DNA of 64,000 nt from NCBI RefSeq assembly GCF_000744435.1, contig NZ_JQLX01000013.1:1-64000 (forward strand). Reading direction: 5' to 3'. The notes under the pieces were generated by a model. It had not been told where the DNA came from. It did no database searches and saw nothing but the letters and a program-made list of their open reading frames with translations. A program made the translations under genes and the position numbers. How positions within the stretch are numbered: position 1 is the stretch's first letter; the number at the start of each line of letters is the position of its first letter. This stretch comes from Hippea jasoniae. GTDB taxonomy: Bacteria; Campylobacterota_A; Desulfurellia; Desulfurellales; Hippeaceae. Positions 7,313 through 16,517 of the stretch are shown here, piece after piece.

Positions 7313-10300
7313 ATGAACAGAATTGTTTTAAAAGTATTATACGGCCTTACTTTTATACTAATGTTTTCCATATATTGTTCGAAAGCTTCTTATGCTATAG
7401 ATACTGCTTCTTTTATACCGTCAACAAAGGAAATCTCAACAATATACAAAAGCAAATTTCATATTTCAAAAAACGATTTTTATCCATCATACACAAATAT
7501 TGTTAAACCCGATTTTACGGGCTCTGCTGTTTTGCTAACCGACAACCACCACAGAATCTTGTATATCGAAGTTGGCAAATATAACGACATAGACAAAGAG
7601 TGGCAAAAAAGAAAAAAGATTGTGCAGGAGGTTGCTGGTAGAAATCATCAACATATATACCATCTGAATGTCGGGGATGATGGATTTAAAAAGGATGGCA
7701 GCTGGAGTGAGTATTATGCACGATATAAAGATTACCTAATCTGGGTTATGATGGATCAGTATTACGATGGGGAAATCCTTTTAAGAAAAATCGTTGATAA
7801 TATTAAATACAACAAAAAAGCAAAAAGAGGCAAAACGCAGCTGGTTATTAAGGGTTTGTATTACGATAAATCAAACTGGCTTAAAAAGAAAAAGCTAAAG
7901 ACAAGAATTGAGATATTCAAAGATTTTAAAAAGATTTACGATAAAACATTAAATGTAAAGGTTAATCTGAAAGATGAGGGCTCTGTATACACTCTAACTG
8001 TCTCTATCTTTGCGGATAAAAAATTAGAGGGAATTCTCAATAAGGGTGGGAAATTTTTATTCAGCCTCGGAATTGAAGGCTATAAACCGTTTCTTTTTTA
8101 TGTTGACAGAAACGATATTTCTCATGCTCAAAACAATATTGTTATTTTTAAAAACCTCTCAGAAACTGGTGAAGTTTTTTCTCGACCAAATTATTGTAAA
8201 AAGAGTGGTAGCGTTTATAAAGCTGTAGTTCATAATATAAAAGAGCATAAATATTACTGGCTGGGGAAGGCTTTTTCTAAATATGTTTTGAAAGAATATA
8301 ACGAAACAGATAACCTTGGCGGTGTAGAGTTTATAGAATCAGTTAAAGGATTATCAACGCCGCAGCTTGAGCTTTCTTCTGATGGTAGGCTCATTATAGT
8401 CGATTATAGCGGCATCTATAAAATAGAAAATGGATCTTTAAAATTACTCGATAAACCAACGCTTTACAACGGCAAGCCCGTGCCTTATGGCTTAAAAGAT
8501 ATCTATATTTTTAAAGGTGAGGTTATAGCAAACGGCGAATGGGCTGTTCCAACATATTTTAATGGAATTGATAAAAAACCCATTATGCGTTCTCAAAGCT
8601 TTAATTATAGCAGGCATTTTAACTGTGATGTTGAGCTTAAGCTAAAGTGTGGATCTACGATAAAAACAGTCAAAAGAACCGTTAAATTTGTAACCGAAGG
8701 CAGGATTATTCCTGACTGGAAAGGGTATAAAATAGAGGGTAATCTTGCAATGTATCCATCTATAGATTTTTCTAAACTATACGATAAAAACATTTGCAGC
8801 CTTGAAGATGAAACCCATGACTGCGGATTTGTTGACTATCTTGACGGCAGAAAGGTAAAGGAGTTTTCGGGCACTTCCGATTACCATGCTGGTATGGAGG
8901 ATAAGGGTCCTTATGAGTTTAATATTCCTATAGATTTTGGTTTGAGGCTGCCGGTTTTTAAGATGGATCAGATTATCAATAGATTTGAAGGACCTTATAG
9001 AGTTTTGAAGCTGTGCAGGAGGACAGGTGAGGTTGTTGATTTTGAAGTCTATAATACAGGTTGGTTTAAATTTAAAAAAGCAAAAGAGGTAAAGCTTGAT
9101 ATCACTGTTTTTAAAAAGGGCTACTTGAAGCAGTCCAGTCAGTTTTTTGTTAGAGTAGACAATACATCAAAGCTTGTTATCTACGGCAGGGTATTTGACA
9201 AAGATAGCTCAAAACCGATAAAAGGCGCTATTGTAAAGATAAATTCACAGAAGGCTTTAACCAACGATAAGGGTTTTTATAGAGTTTCTTTAGCAATCAA
9301 CAATAGCGGAAAGGTTAGCTTTGTAAGTCAGAGTTTCCATCTAAAGAAAAAAGCATCGTCGTTTGAGGTAAAGCTGGATACCCCGCCTCTTTATCCAGAC
9401 AACAGGGATTATAAAATAAAACTTACACTCTTTGATGATAATGGAGCGATTAAAAACAGCCGTGTAGATGTGAAAGAGATAAAAAACTTTACAACAAAAG
9501 ATGGCAAAAAAATTATTCTGTCTGGTGATAAAAAGTATATGCCCGTATATAAACAGGTTGTTACAAATCAGGCAGGAGAGGCTTTTGTAAATATCCATAT
9601 TAGCGACATAAACATTAAAAAACTAAAGCAAAACCATACTGATTATTTTCCAGTTAAAGCTGATTTATATGTTTGCATCCATGAAACGGGTGTCTGCAGG
9701 AATGTTGAGCTAACCTTGCTTGATCCTGCCCCTGAATTTAGTTTGCGTATTCCGGGTGGTATTGAAGAAGGTATCTGGCAGGAAAAATCCAGCAGAATAG
9801 ATATAAAAGACCCTGATAGTAGAGAGTTTGAGATAACGATTAAAGCCGTTGGCAGGATAAAGTCAAAAGGTGAAAATGATATATCCTCTGTGCATTTTCA
9901 TAAAAAGATTCAATCTGATAGTTTTGAGTTTTTCTATGAGCCTGCAAAATTTGGCAGCGATATAAATGACCTTCCAGATGAGTTAAATGCATACTTTACA
10001 ACAAACCTCAATGTGCTTTACGGCCTTGTGGGTTTATTTGGTGATAAAATCAGCGAAGGTAAGGTTGCAGGCATAATGCTCAAAAGCGAGGCTATGAAGA
10101 AAACACTGAAGTTTGGCGGAAGAAGCACAGCTTATCCGGCAATTTATCTTTCCACTCAATCGATGGCTCAAGGCACAATTAAGGCAGATGTTCCAACGGC
10201 GATTAATGTTATGGATTACAGTCTTGGAATGGTGGATTTTGTAAGTGGTGTGCTTAATGAAACAAAGGCAAGTAAATTGTTGGGCGAGAAGCAGTTTAGA

Positions 10301-10564
10301 ATTATAAAGAACCTCAGATTAGGTAAACTAAAAAAGGTAGCAGATGCAGTTGAATTAAGTTCTATACCGATTGAGGTGTTGAAAGCTGTTTATGCAAATG
10401 CCAAAACAACCTACGATCTATTTGGTCAATACAGAGATATTGCCTATGCATACAGGGATATTATTTTTCTGCCTGTTGAGGTTGAGGTTGAAGATGAGCT
10501 TGGCTATAAAACAACGAAGGTGGTAAAGGTTGGTGTCAGGGTTTATAAGAAAAATAGCGAGTAG
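7313..10564 (+). CDS. Large exported protein of unknown function with a carboxypeptidase-regulatory-like domain
   Basis: I do not recognise this 1083-residue protein as a whole. A signal peptide is clear at about residues 1-28 (hydrophobic LYGLTFILMFSIY, then ASYAIDTAS). Most of the length looks like beta-rich domains. Near residues 623-665, IYGRVFDKDSSKPIKGAIV and TNDKGFYRVSL match the carboxypeptidase-regulatory-like / CNA-B type sandwich. A cysteine-rich stretch around 490-510 (CSLEDETHDCGF) could form a disulfide. There is no obvious C-terminal anchor. The ATG has no good ribosome binding site; TTGACA at 7257-7262 may be its -35 element. The next gene starts inside its 3' end, so the two probably act together at the cell surface or in the periplasm. 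Confidence 0.75.
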   Translation: MNRIVLKVLYGLTFILMFSIYCSKASYAIDTASFIPSTKEISTIYKSKFHISKNDFYPSYTNIVKPDFTGSAVLLTDNHHRILYIEVGKYNDIDKEWQKRKKIVQEVAGRNHQHIYHLNVGDDGFKKDGSWSEYYARYKDYLIWVMMDQYYDGEILLRKIVDNIKYNKKAKRGKTQLVIKGLYYDKSNWLKKKKLKTRIEIFKDFKKIYDKTLNVKVNLKDEGSVYTLTVSIFADKKLEGILNKGGKFLFSLGIEGYKPFLFYVDRNDISHAQNNIVIFKNLSETGEVFSRPNYCKKSGSVYKAVVHNIKEHKYYWLGKAFSKYVLKEYNETDNLGGVEFIESVKGLSTPQLELSSDGRLIIVDYSGIYKIENGSLKLLDKPTLYNGKPVPYGLKDIYIFKGEVIANGEWAVPTYFNGIDKKPIMRSQSFNYSRHFNCDVELKLKCGSTIKTVKRTVKFVTEGRIIPDWKGYKIEGNLAMYPSIDFSKLYDKNICSLEDETHDCGFVDYLDGRKVKEFSGTSDYHAGMEDKGPYEFNIPIDFGLRLPVFKMDQIINRFEGPYRVLKLCRRTGEVVDFEVYNTGWFKFKKAKEVKLDITVFKKGYLKQSSQFFVRVDNTSKLVIYGRVFDKDSSKPIKGAIVKINSQKALTNDKGFYRVSLAINNSGKVSFVSQSFHLKKKASSFEVKLDTPPLYPDNRDYKIKLTLFDDNGAIKNSRVDVKEIKNFTTKDGKKIILSGDKKYMPVYKQVVTNQAGEAFVNIHISDINIKKLKQNHTDYFPVKADLYVCIHETGVCRNVELTLLDPAPEFSLRIPGGIEEGIWQEKSSRIDIKDPDSREFEITIKAVGRIKSKGENDISSVHFHKKIQSDSFEFFYEPAKFGSDINDLPDELNAYFTTNLNVLYGLVGLFGDKISEGKVAGIMLKSEAMKKTLKFGGRSTAYPAIYLSTQSMAQGTIKADVPTAINVMDYSLGMVDFVSGVLNETKASKLLGEKQFRIIKNLRLGKLKKVADAVELSSIPIEVLKAVYANAKTTYDLFGQYRDIAYAYRDIIFLPVEVEVEDELGYKTTKVVKVGVRVYKKNSE

Positions 10565-11390
10565 CTTTTTTATCGTCATACTGCTTGTTTCTGTGTCTTT
10601 TGCCAATCAAGATAGGTTTGTAAGAGTTGTTGAGGAATACTACCATGCCTGTCAGAATAAAGATATAAATAGCATAGCTGGTCTGCTTTCAAACTCAAAT
10701 AATGGGTTTTATCATCAGTTGATAAACCTGCATCTTTTGATGTTTAAAAGCTTGAATATTGAGTATCGCGATTTTGCTGTTGATAGGATTGTGGTTTTGA
10801 AGGATCATGTGCTTGTTTTCACAAAGGCTAAACTTGTAGTCTATAATTTAGACAAATCTGATCATTTTAAAAGGGTTGCACAAAATGTTTTTGTTCTATC
10901 CAATACGGATAATCCCAAAATTGAAAGAATCTTTAATAAAACAAACTTTGATCTGCTGAAAAAAATGCTTATTTATGAAAAAGCGCTTAAAATGCTTAAA
11001 AAAGGCAGGATCGAGATTACACAGAACAGTAAACAGAAAAAGAAAAAAACTATCATTGATAGTTATTTTTCGCTGCATGATTGCCGAATTTATCAAAAGG
11101 GATCTCATACAGATAAAATTTTAAGCTCTATTAACAGAATAAACCTCACCTGCACAATGGAAAATGCACCCAGAGGCACATTTATTGTTGTGAGGTGGTA
11201 TAAGGTTAATGAAGATAAAGATATGTTTTTGATAGCCCTGAAATTAACGGTTCAAAAATACACCAATGAGGGTAAAACAAATTTTGAAATTCACCTTCCT
11301 CAAAACAGCAAATGGCCTGAAGGCGATTATAAAGCCGTTGTGTATGTAAACGAAAAACCCTATACAGAATTGAAATTTTCCGTTTATTGA
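10533..11390 (+). CDS. Exported protein of unknown function, coupled to the large upstream protein
   Basis: About 285 residues, beginning with a signal peptide (FIRKIASSFFIVILLVSVSFA). I cannot name a family for the whole. Residues about 25-150 (VEEYYHACQNKDINSIAGLL) resemble the start of NTF2-like or similar alpha+beta folds, and a basic linker KQKKKKT lies near 168-174. The last 90 residues look like one immunoglobulin-like sandwich ending WPEGDYKAVVYVNEKPYTEL, a pattern seen in many periplasmic accessory domains. The GTG start at 10533 (an in-frame TTG at 10530 is also possible) lies within the preceding gene, overlapping it by about 32 bases, so translation is likely coupled. Confidence 0.7.
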   Translation: MSGFIRKIASSFFIVILLVSVSFANQDRFVRVVEEYYHACQNKDINSIAGLLSNSNNGFYHQLINLHLLMFKSLNIEYRDFAVDRIVVLKDHVLVFTKAKLVVYNLDKSDHFKRVAQNVFVLSNTDNPKIERIFNKTNFDLLKKMLIYEKALKMLKKGRIEITQNSKQKKKKTIIDSYFSLHDCRIYQKGSHTDKILSSINRINLTCTMENAPRGTFIVVRWYKVNEDKDMFLIALKLTVQKYTNEGKTNFEIHLPQNSKWPEGDYKAVVYVNEKPYTELKFSVY

Positions 11391-11421
11391 GTAATATCTA
11401 TAAAAAATAAGGAGGCCATAT

Positions 11422-13002
11422 ATGATTGAAGCCCAGCTGAAGCGGATGGGTATTATTAATGTGCGTATCAAAAGAAACCTTGCATCTCCCATTCTTTATG
11501 AGGAGATTGTAAAAAATCAGGAGGGTCTTGTTGCCCACCTTGGCCCGGTTGTTGTAAGAAGCGGCAAATACACGGGTAGATCCCCTCAAAACAGGTTTAT
11601 AGTAAAACAAAAGCCGTCAGAGGATTTTATATGGTGGTCTGATGAGAATAAACCGTTTGAAAAGGATAAGTATGAGATTCTTTATGACCGTGTGGTTGCC
11701 TATCTTCAAAATAGAAAGCTTTATGTGATGGATGGATATGCCATAGCTGACCCCAAATATCGCATGCCTGTGAGAGTTATTAGCAGGTGGGCGTGGCATT
11801 CACTGTTTGCCCGTAATATGTTTTTAAGGGAGCTTGATGAGCAAAAACTCAGCCGTTTTGAGCCTGAGATTAAACTGATTGTTGTGCCTGAATTTAACGC
11901 ATCCCCCAACATAGATGGCACAACTTCGGAGGCTTTTGTCATCTTAAATATGGAAAAGAAAGAGGTTTTGATAGGTGGAACAGGATATGCTGGTGAGATC
12001 AAAAAAGCCGTTTTCAGTATGGTTAACTATTTTCTGCCACATAAAGGTGTTTTGACATTACATTCAAGTGCCAATATGGGCAAAGATGGTGATGTTGCTT
12101 TGTTCTTTGGTTTATCTGGGACGGGTAAAACAACACTCTCAAGTGATCCGGATCGATTGCTAATAGGAGATGATGAGCATGGCTGGAGTGATAACGGGGT
12201 TTTTAATATAGAGGGTGGTTGTTATGCCAAGGTAATAAGGTTATCAAAAGAGGATGAGCCGCTGATTTATGAAACAACAAGGAAATTTGGCACAATCCTT
12301 GAAAATGTTGTTATAGACCCCATCTCAAGGCGGATTGATTTGGACGACAATTCTATTACTGAAAATACACGGGCAAGCTATCCCATTACCCATATACCCA
12401 ATATTGTTGAGGGTTCGTTTGCCTCTCATCCGAAAAACATTATTATGCTTACATACGATGCTTTTGGTGTTTTGCCGCCTGTCTCTGAACTGGATCCATC
12501 GCAGGCGATGTATCATTTTTTGAGTGGCTATACGGCAAAGGTAGCAGGCACAGAGGAGGGTGTAAAATCACCTAAAGCCACATTTTCCTGTTGCTTTGGT
12601 TCGCCCTTTATGACTCAGAAGCCCAATGTTTATGCTAAACTGTTAGGTGAAAAAATCAAAAAACATGGCGTAAAATGCTGGCTTGTAAACACAGGATACA
12701 TAAAAGGCGGCTACGGTGAGGGAGAAAGGATTTCTATTGAGTACACCCGGGCGATAATTAATGCGATATTACAGGGCAGGCTTGATAGGATAGAAAGGGA
12801 TATTTTGCCTGTATTTGGGCTGCGATATCCGCGCTACTGCCCCAATGTTCCAAACGATATTTTATCTCCTCAAAAACAGTGGAAAGATAAAGATGCATAC
12901 TTAAAACAGCTAAAAAAATTGGCAATTGCATTTGTTGAGAATTTTAAAAAATTTGAGAAATATGTGGATGATGATGTAAAAAAGGCTCAGCCGGTTTTTT
13001 AG
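11422..13002 (+). CDS. pckA: Phosphoenolpyruvate carboxykinase (ATP)
   Basis: Cytosolic enzyme converting oxaloacetate and ATP to PEP, CO2 and ADP, the entry to gluconeogenesis. The 526-residue length is typical of the ATP-dependent family. Motifs: SGKYTGRSPQNRF at 47-59, GGTGYAGEIKK at 185-195 (the kinase-1a region), the P-loop GLSGTGKTTLS at 230-240 and the metal-binding GDDEHGW at 249-255. The start has AAGGAGG 7 bases upstream. The phosphorylase gene follows after 9 bases, so the two are probably cotranscribed. This links gluconeogenic carbon supply to the glycogen genes that converge from the other side. Confidence 0.97.
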   Translation: MIEAQLKRMGIINVRIKRNLASPILYEEIVKNQEGLVAHLGPVVVRSGKYTGRSPQNRFIVKQKPSEDFIWWSDENKPFEKDKYEILYDRVVAYLQNRKLYVMDGYAIADPKYRMPVRVISRWAWHSLFARNMFLRELDEQKLSRFEPEIKLIVVPEFNASPNIDGTTSEAFVILNMEKKEVLIGGTGYAGEIKKAVFSMVNYFLPHKGVLTLHSSANMGKDGDVALFFGLSGTGKTTLSSDPDRLLIGDDEHGWSDNGVFNIEGGCYAKVIRLSKEDEPLIYETTRKFGTILENVVIDPISRRIDLDDNSITENTRASYPITHIPNIVEGSFASHPKNIIMLTYDAFGVLPPVSELDPSQAMYHFLSGYTAKVAGTEEGVKSPKATFSCCFGSPFMTQKPNVYAKLLGEKIKKHGVKCWLVNTGYIKGGYGEGERISIEYTRAIINAILQGRLDRIERDILPVFGLRYPRYCPNVPNDILSPQKQWKDKDAYLKQLKKLAIAFVENFKKFEKYVDDDVKKAQPVF

Positions 13003-13011
13003 GAGGGAGCA

Positions 13012-14661
13012 ATGGAGCTGTTTAGCTATCCAATAGATGAAAAATATTCAACAAAGGTTGCCTATTTTTCAATGGAGTTTGCCATAGATCAGGCACTTAA
13101 GACGTACTCAGGCGGACTTGGCTTTTTAGCCGGTTCACACATGCGCAGCGCAAACCATCTCAGACAGGCAACAATTGGTGTTGGTATGCTGTGGAGTTTT
13201 GGATATTACGATCAGGTTAGAAACGAAGATAATACAATGAAGGTGGATTTTAGAAGAAAATTTTACTATTTCATCGAGGATACTTCAGTTAAAGTTGAGG
13301 TTAAGATAAATTCAAAGCCTGTTGTTGTAAAATCCTACTTTCTGCCATCAAAGGTATTTGAAACAGCACCTGTCATTCTGCTTACAACAGATTGCTTAGA
13401 AAACGACTATCTTTCACGCACAATCAGTCATAAACTATACGATGTAAACGAAAATACGCGTATTGCGCAGGAGATTGTTTTGGGTATTGGTGGCGTTAAG
13501 ATGCTTGATGCTTTAGGCATAAAAATCGATGTATATCACATGAATGAGGGGCATTCACTGCCTCTTGTCTTTGAGCTTATGAAAAAATATCCCGATCTGG
13601 ATGAGTTAAAAAAACATGTTGTATTTACAACGCACACGCCAGAGAAGGCTGGCAACGAGGAACATAGCGCAGAATTACTTGAACAGATGGGGTTTTTTGG
13701 TGATTTTTCGTTGCAGGAGATTCAGCAGAAGCTCAATTATCATGAAAGTAATTTTTCTTTGACCGTTGCTGCTTTGAAGGTTTCAAAAAGGGCTAATGCC
13801 GTATCAAAAATCCACCATAAGGTTTCAAACGAAATGTGGGATTTTGTTAAGGATAGATGTGAAATCATCAGTATTACAAACGCACAGAACATGCATTACT
13901 GGGCTGATAAACATATGTTGACATACCTGCAGGAGCATGAGGATTATCAGCTTGTGGCATACAAGAAACATCTAAAAAAACTCCTCTTTGAAGAGGTGGC
14001 CGATCAAACAGGCAAACTGTTTGATCCCAATGTGCTTACCATTGTTTGGGCAAGAAGATTTGTTGAATACAAAAGACCGTGGCTGTTGATCCTTGATATG
14101 GACAGATTCAGACGGTTTGTTATGAATAAAGATTACCCTGTTCAGATTATCTGGGCAGGAAAGCCTTATCCTTACGATTACCGCGGTATCGGTATGTTTA
14201 ATGAGATAGTGTTGATGAGTAAAGAGTTTAAAAATGTTGCCGTTTTGACAGGATATGAGCTGAGGCTTTCAAAGATGTTAAAGCAGGGTGCTGATATATG
14301 GCTGAATACGCCCAGGTGGGGCAGGGAGGCAAGCGGAACAAGCGGCATGAGTGCAGCTGCAAACGGGGCGATCCACTTTTCCATAGACGACGGCTGGCAT
14401 GCAGAGTTTGAAAAGGATGGCATAAACTCCTTCACAATTCCCCATGCAGACCCAGGTTTGCCTGTTGAGGAGATCGACAGAAGGGATTATTTGAGAATGA
14501 TGGAGAAGTTTGAAAATGTGATCGTGCCGATGTATTACGATGATCCAAACAGGTGGATTGAGATTGTAAAAAACGGTATGATCGATGTGATGAACTATTT
14601 TGATTCTGCCAGAATGGTTGATGAATATTATAAAAAGCTTTACGATTTTGGTTTAAAGTAA
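13012..14661 (+). CDS. glgP: Short GT35 alpha-glucan phosphorylase-like protein lacking the usual PLP lysine
   Basis: Homologue of glycogen/maltodextrin phosphorylases, which release glucose 1-phosphate from alpha-1,4-glucans using PLP. The 549-residue length fits the short bacterial/archaeal branch. Visible motifs: AYFSMEFAIDQALKTYSGGL near 17-36, YHMNEGHS at 175-182, FTTHTPEKAGNE at 205-216, RRFVEYKRP at 348-356 and EASGTSGMSAAANGAIHFS at 439-457. In well-studied GT35 enzymes the residue after that Met is the PLP-binding lysine (NMKF or GMKA); here it is Ser447, codon AGT at 14350. The protein may belong to a lysine-less branch with altered activity. The start has GGAGGGAGC upstream. Its 3' end overlaps convergent glgB by 22 bases. 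Confidence 0.85.
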   Translation: MELFSYPIDEKYSTKVAYFSMEFAIDQALKTYSGGLGFLAGSHMRSANHLRQATIGVGMLWSFGYYDQVRNEDNTMKVDFRRKFYYFIEDTSVKVEVKINSKPVVVKSYFLPSKVFETAPVILLTTDCLENDYLSRTISHKLYDVNENTRIAQEIVLGIGGVKMLDALGIKIDVYHMNEGHSLPLVFELMKKYPDLDELKKHVVFTTHTPEKAGNEEHSAELLEQMGFFGDFSLQEIQQKLNYHESNFSLTVAALKVSKRANAVSKIHHKVSNEMWDFVKDRCEIISITNAQNMHYWADKHMLTYLQEHEDYQLVAYKKHLKKLLFEEVADQTGKLFDPNVLTIVWARRFVEYKRPWLLILDMDRFRRFVMNKDYPVQIIWAGKPYPYDYRGIGMFNEIVLMSKEFKNVAVLTGYELRLSKMLKQGADIWLNTPRWGREASGTSGMSAAANGAIHFSIDDGWHAEFEKDGINSFTIPHADPGLPVEEIDRRDYLRMMEKFENVIVPMYYDDPNRWIEIVKNGMIDVMNYFDSARMVDEYYKKLYDFGLK

Positions 14662-16517
14662 AGAACGCTTAATGGTGGCAGGTTTAATTGAGCTGAGTAG
14701 TTAAATCCATGATAGGAGATGGGTTGAGCCTGTAGGGTTCTTTGTTTGCTTTTATCCCATCCTCCAAACTGTAAAGACTGTGAGTTTAAAATTTCTATCC
14801 AGTCTGTGTTTTTTGAAAGTCCAACCCTGTAGTTTTGCTCAATCCCTGAAAAATTGCAGATTATCAGGATTTGCTCATCCTTAAAGATTCTCAAAAAGCT
14901 TAAGATGTTTGATGGGGCGTTGTTGACATCTATCCATCTAAAACCCTGAGGCCTTGTATCCCATTTATGAAGTGGTTTGAGTGTTTTATAAAGGGTGTTT
15001 AGGGTTTTTAAAAGTTTTCTTATGCCTTTGTGCTTGGGGTATTTTAACAGATGCCAGTCAAGGCTTTTTGCATAATCCCACTCAGAAAATTGGGCAAACT
15101 CAGATCCCATAAACAGTAGCTTTTTACCCGGATGGGCAAACATATAGGCAAATAAAGCTCTTAAGTTGGCAAATTTTTCCTCATAACTACCAGGCATTTT
15201 GTTTATGAGAGAGCCTTTCATGTGAACCACTTCATCGTGGCTTAAAGGTAAAACAAAGTTTTCACTAAACGCATACCAGATACTGAATGTGAGTTTGTTG
15301 TGGTGGTGAGCTCTGAAGATCGGGTCGTATTTGAAATAACTCAAAGTATCGTGCATCCATCCCATATTCCATTTAAAACCAAAGCCCAGTCCGCCTTCAT
15401 GGACAGGATGGCTAACCTTAGGATAAGCAGATGACTCCTCAGCTATCGTCATTATGCCTTTAAATTCCGAATAAACGGTTTTGTTCAATGTTTGTAAAAA
15501 TTCAATGGCCTCTAAGTTTTCTCGCCCACCGTATTTATTGGGAATCCAGCTGCCGTTTTCTCTGCCAAAATCGAGGTAGAGCATACTCGAAACACCATCA
15601 ACCCTCAAACCGTCTATATGGTATTTGTCAAACCAGTAAACTGCATTACTTAAAAGAAACGCCTTTACTTCATATCTGCCGTAGTTGAATATTGCGCTTT
15701 TCCACTGGGGATGATAGCCAAGGCGGGGATCCTGATGTTCATACAGACATGAGCCATCAAAGTTCAATAAACCGTGGCCGTCCACAGCAAAGTGGCTAAC
15801 TACCCAGTCAAGTATAACGCCGATGCCAAATTTGTGCATGATGTCAACAAAAGCCATAAATTCTTCTGGCCTGCCAAATCTTGATGTTGGGGCGTAATAG
15901 CCTGTGACTTGATACCCCCACGACCCATCAAACGGGTGTTCCATAATGGGCAATAGCTCAATATGAGTAAAGTTCATCTGTTTTAAATATGCGGCTAATT
16001 TCTCTGCTGCCTCGGTATACGATAGATAGGAGTTGTTCTTTTCAACCCTTCTGCGCCATGAGCCTAAATGCACCTCATATATCGATATGGGGTTGTAGAT
16101 TGGTTGATATTTTTCTCTGTTTTTCATCCATTCCTGGTCATGCCATTTGTAGGTAGTATCCCATATGATGGATGCGCTTTTTGGTGGTGTTTCTGCATAT
16201 ATGGCAAACGGATCAGCCTTTAGCCTTGCCTGTTTATCTAAATTTGAGACGATGTAGTATTTATAAGTTTGCCCTTTGTGAGCGTTTTTTACCACACCCT
16301 CCCATATACCGCTTCCATCATTTCTCAAAGAAAGGGGATTTTTAGTTGGGTCATAATTATTAAAATCTCCGACAACACTGACATAGCTTGCATTGGGTGC
16401 CCAGAGTGCAAAATAAACTCCATCTTTTGTGATGTGTGAGCCCAATTTTTCATAAAGCCTTGTATGGGTGCCCTCTTTGAAAAGATAGATATCAAAATCG
16501 CTTAATAGGGATTTCAT
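14640..16517 (-). CDS. glgB: 1,4-alpha-glucan branching enzyme
   Basis: GH13 enzyme that cuts alpha-1,4 chains and reattaches them as alpha-1,6 branches in glycogen. It has an N-terminal CBM48 domain (YFALWAPNASYVSVVGDFN near 35-53), then the catalytic barrel with GYYAPTSRFG, IDGLRVDGVSSML (nucleophile Asp at about 307), TIAEES (acid Glu at about 360) and LPLSHDEVVHMKGSL. A beta-sandwich C-terminal domain follows. About 625 residues is normal. The ATG at 16517 overlaps the glgA stop as ATGA; a TTG nine bases upstream is less likely. It is the last gene of the glycogen operon. Confidence 0.96.
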   Translation of the reverse strand: MKSLLSDFDIYLFKEGTHTRLYEKLGSHITKDGVYFALWAPNASYVSVVGDFNNYDPTKNPLSLRNDGSGIWEGVVKNAHKGQTYKYYIVSNLDKQARLKADPFAIYAETPPKSASIIWDTTYKWHDQEWMKNREKYQPIYNPISIYEVHLGSWRRRVEKNNSYLSYTEAAEKLAAYLKQMNFTHIELLPIMEHPFDGSWGYQVTGYYAPTSRFGRPEEFMAFVDIMHKFGIGVILDWVVSHFAVDGHGLLNFDGSCLYEHQDPRLGYHPQWKSAIFNYGRYEVKAFLLSNAVYWFDKYHIDGLRVDGVSSMLYLDFGRENGSWIPNKYGGRENLEAIEFLQTLNKTVYSEFKGIMTIAEESSAYPKVSHPVHEGGLGFGFKWNMGWMHDTLSYFKYDPIFRAHHHNKLTFSIWYAFSENFVLPLSHDEVVHMKGSLINKMPGSYEEKFANLRALFAYMFAHPGKKLLFMGSEFAQFSEWDYAKSLDWHLLKYPKHKGIRKLLKTLNTLYKTLKPLHKWDTRPQGFRWIDVNNAPSNILSFLRIFKDEQILIICNFSGIEQNYRVGLSKNTDWIEILNSQSLQFGGWDKSKQRTLQAQPISYHGFNYSAQLNLPPLSVLYFKPKS

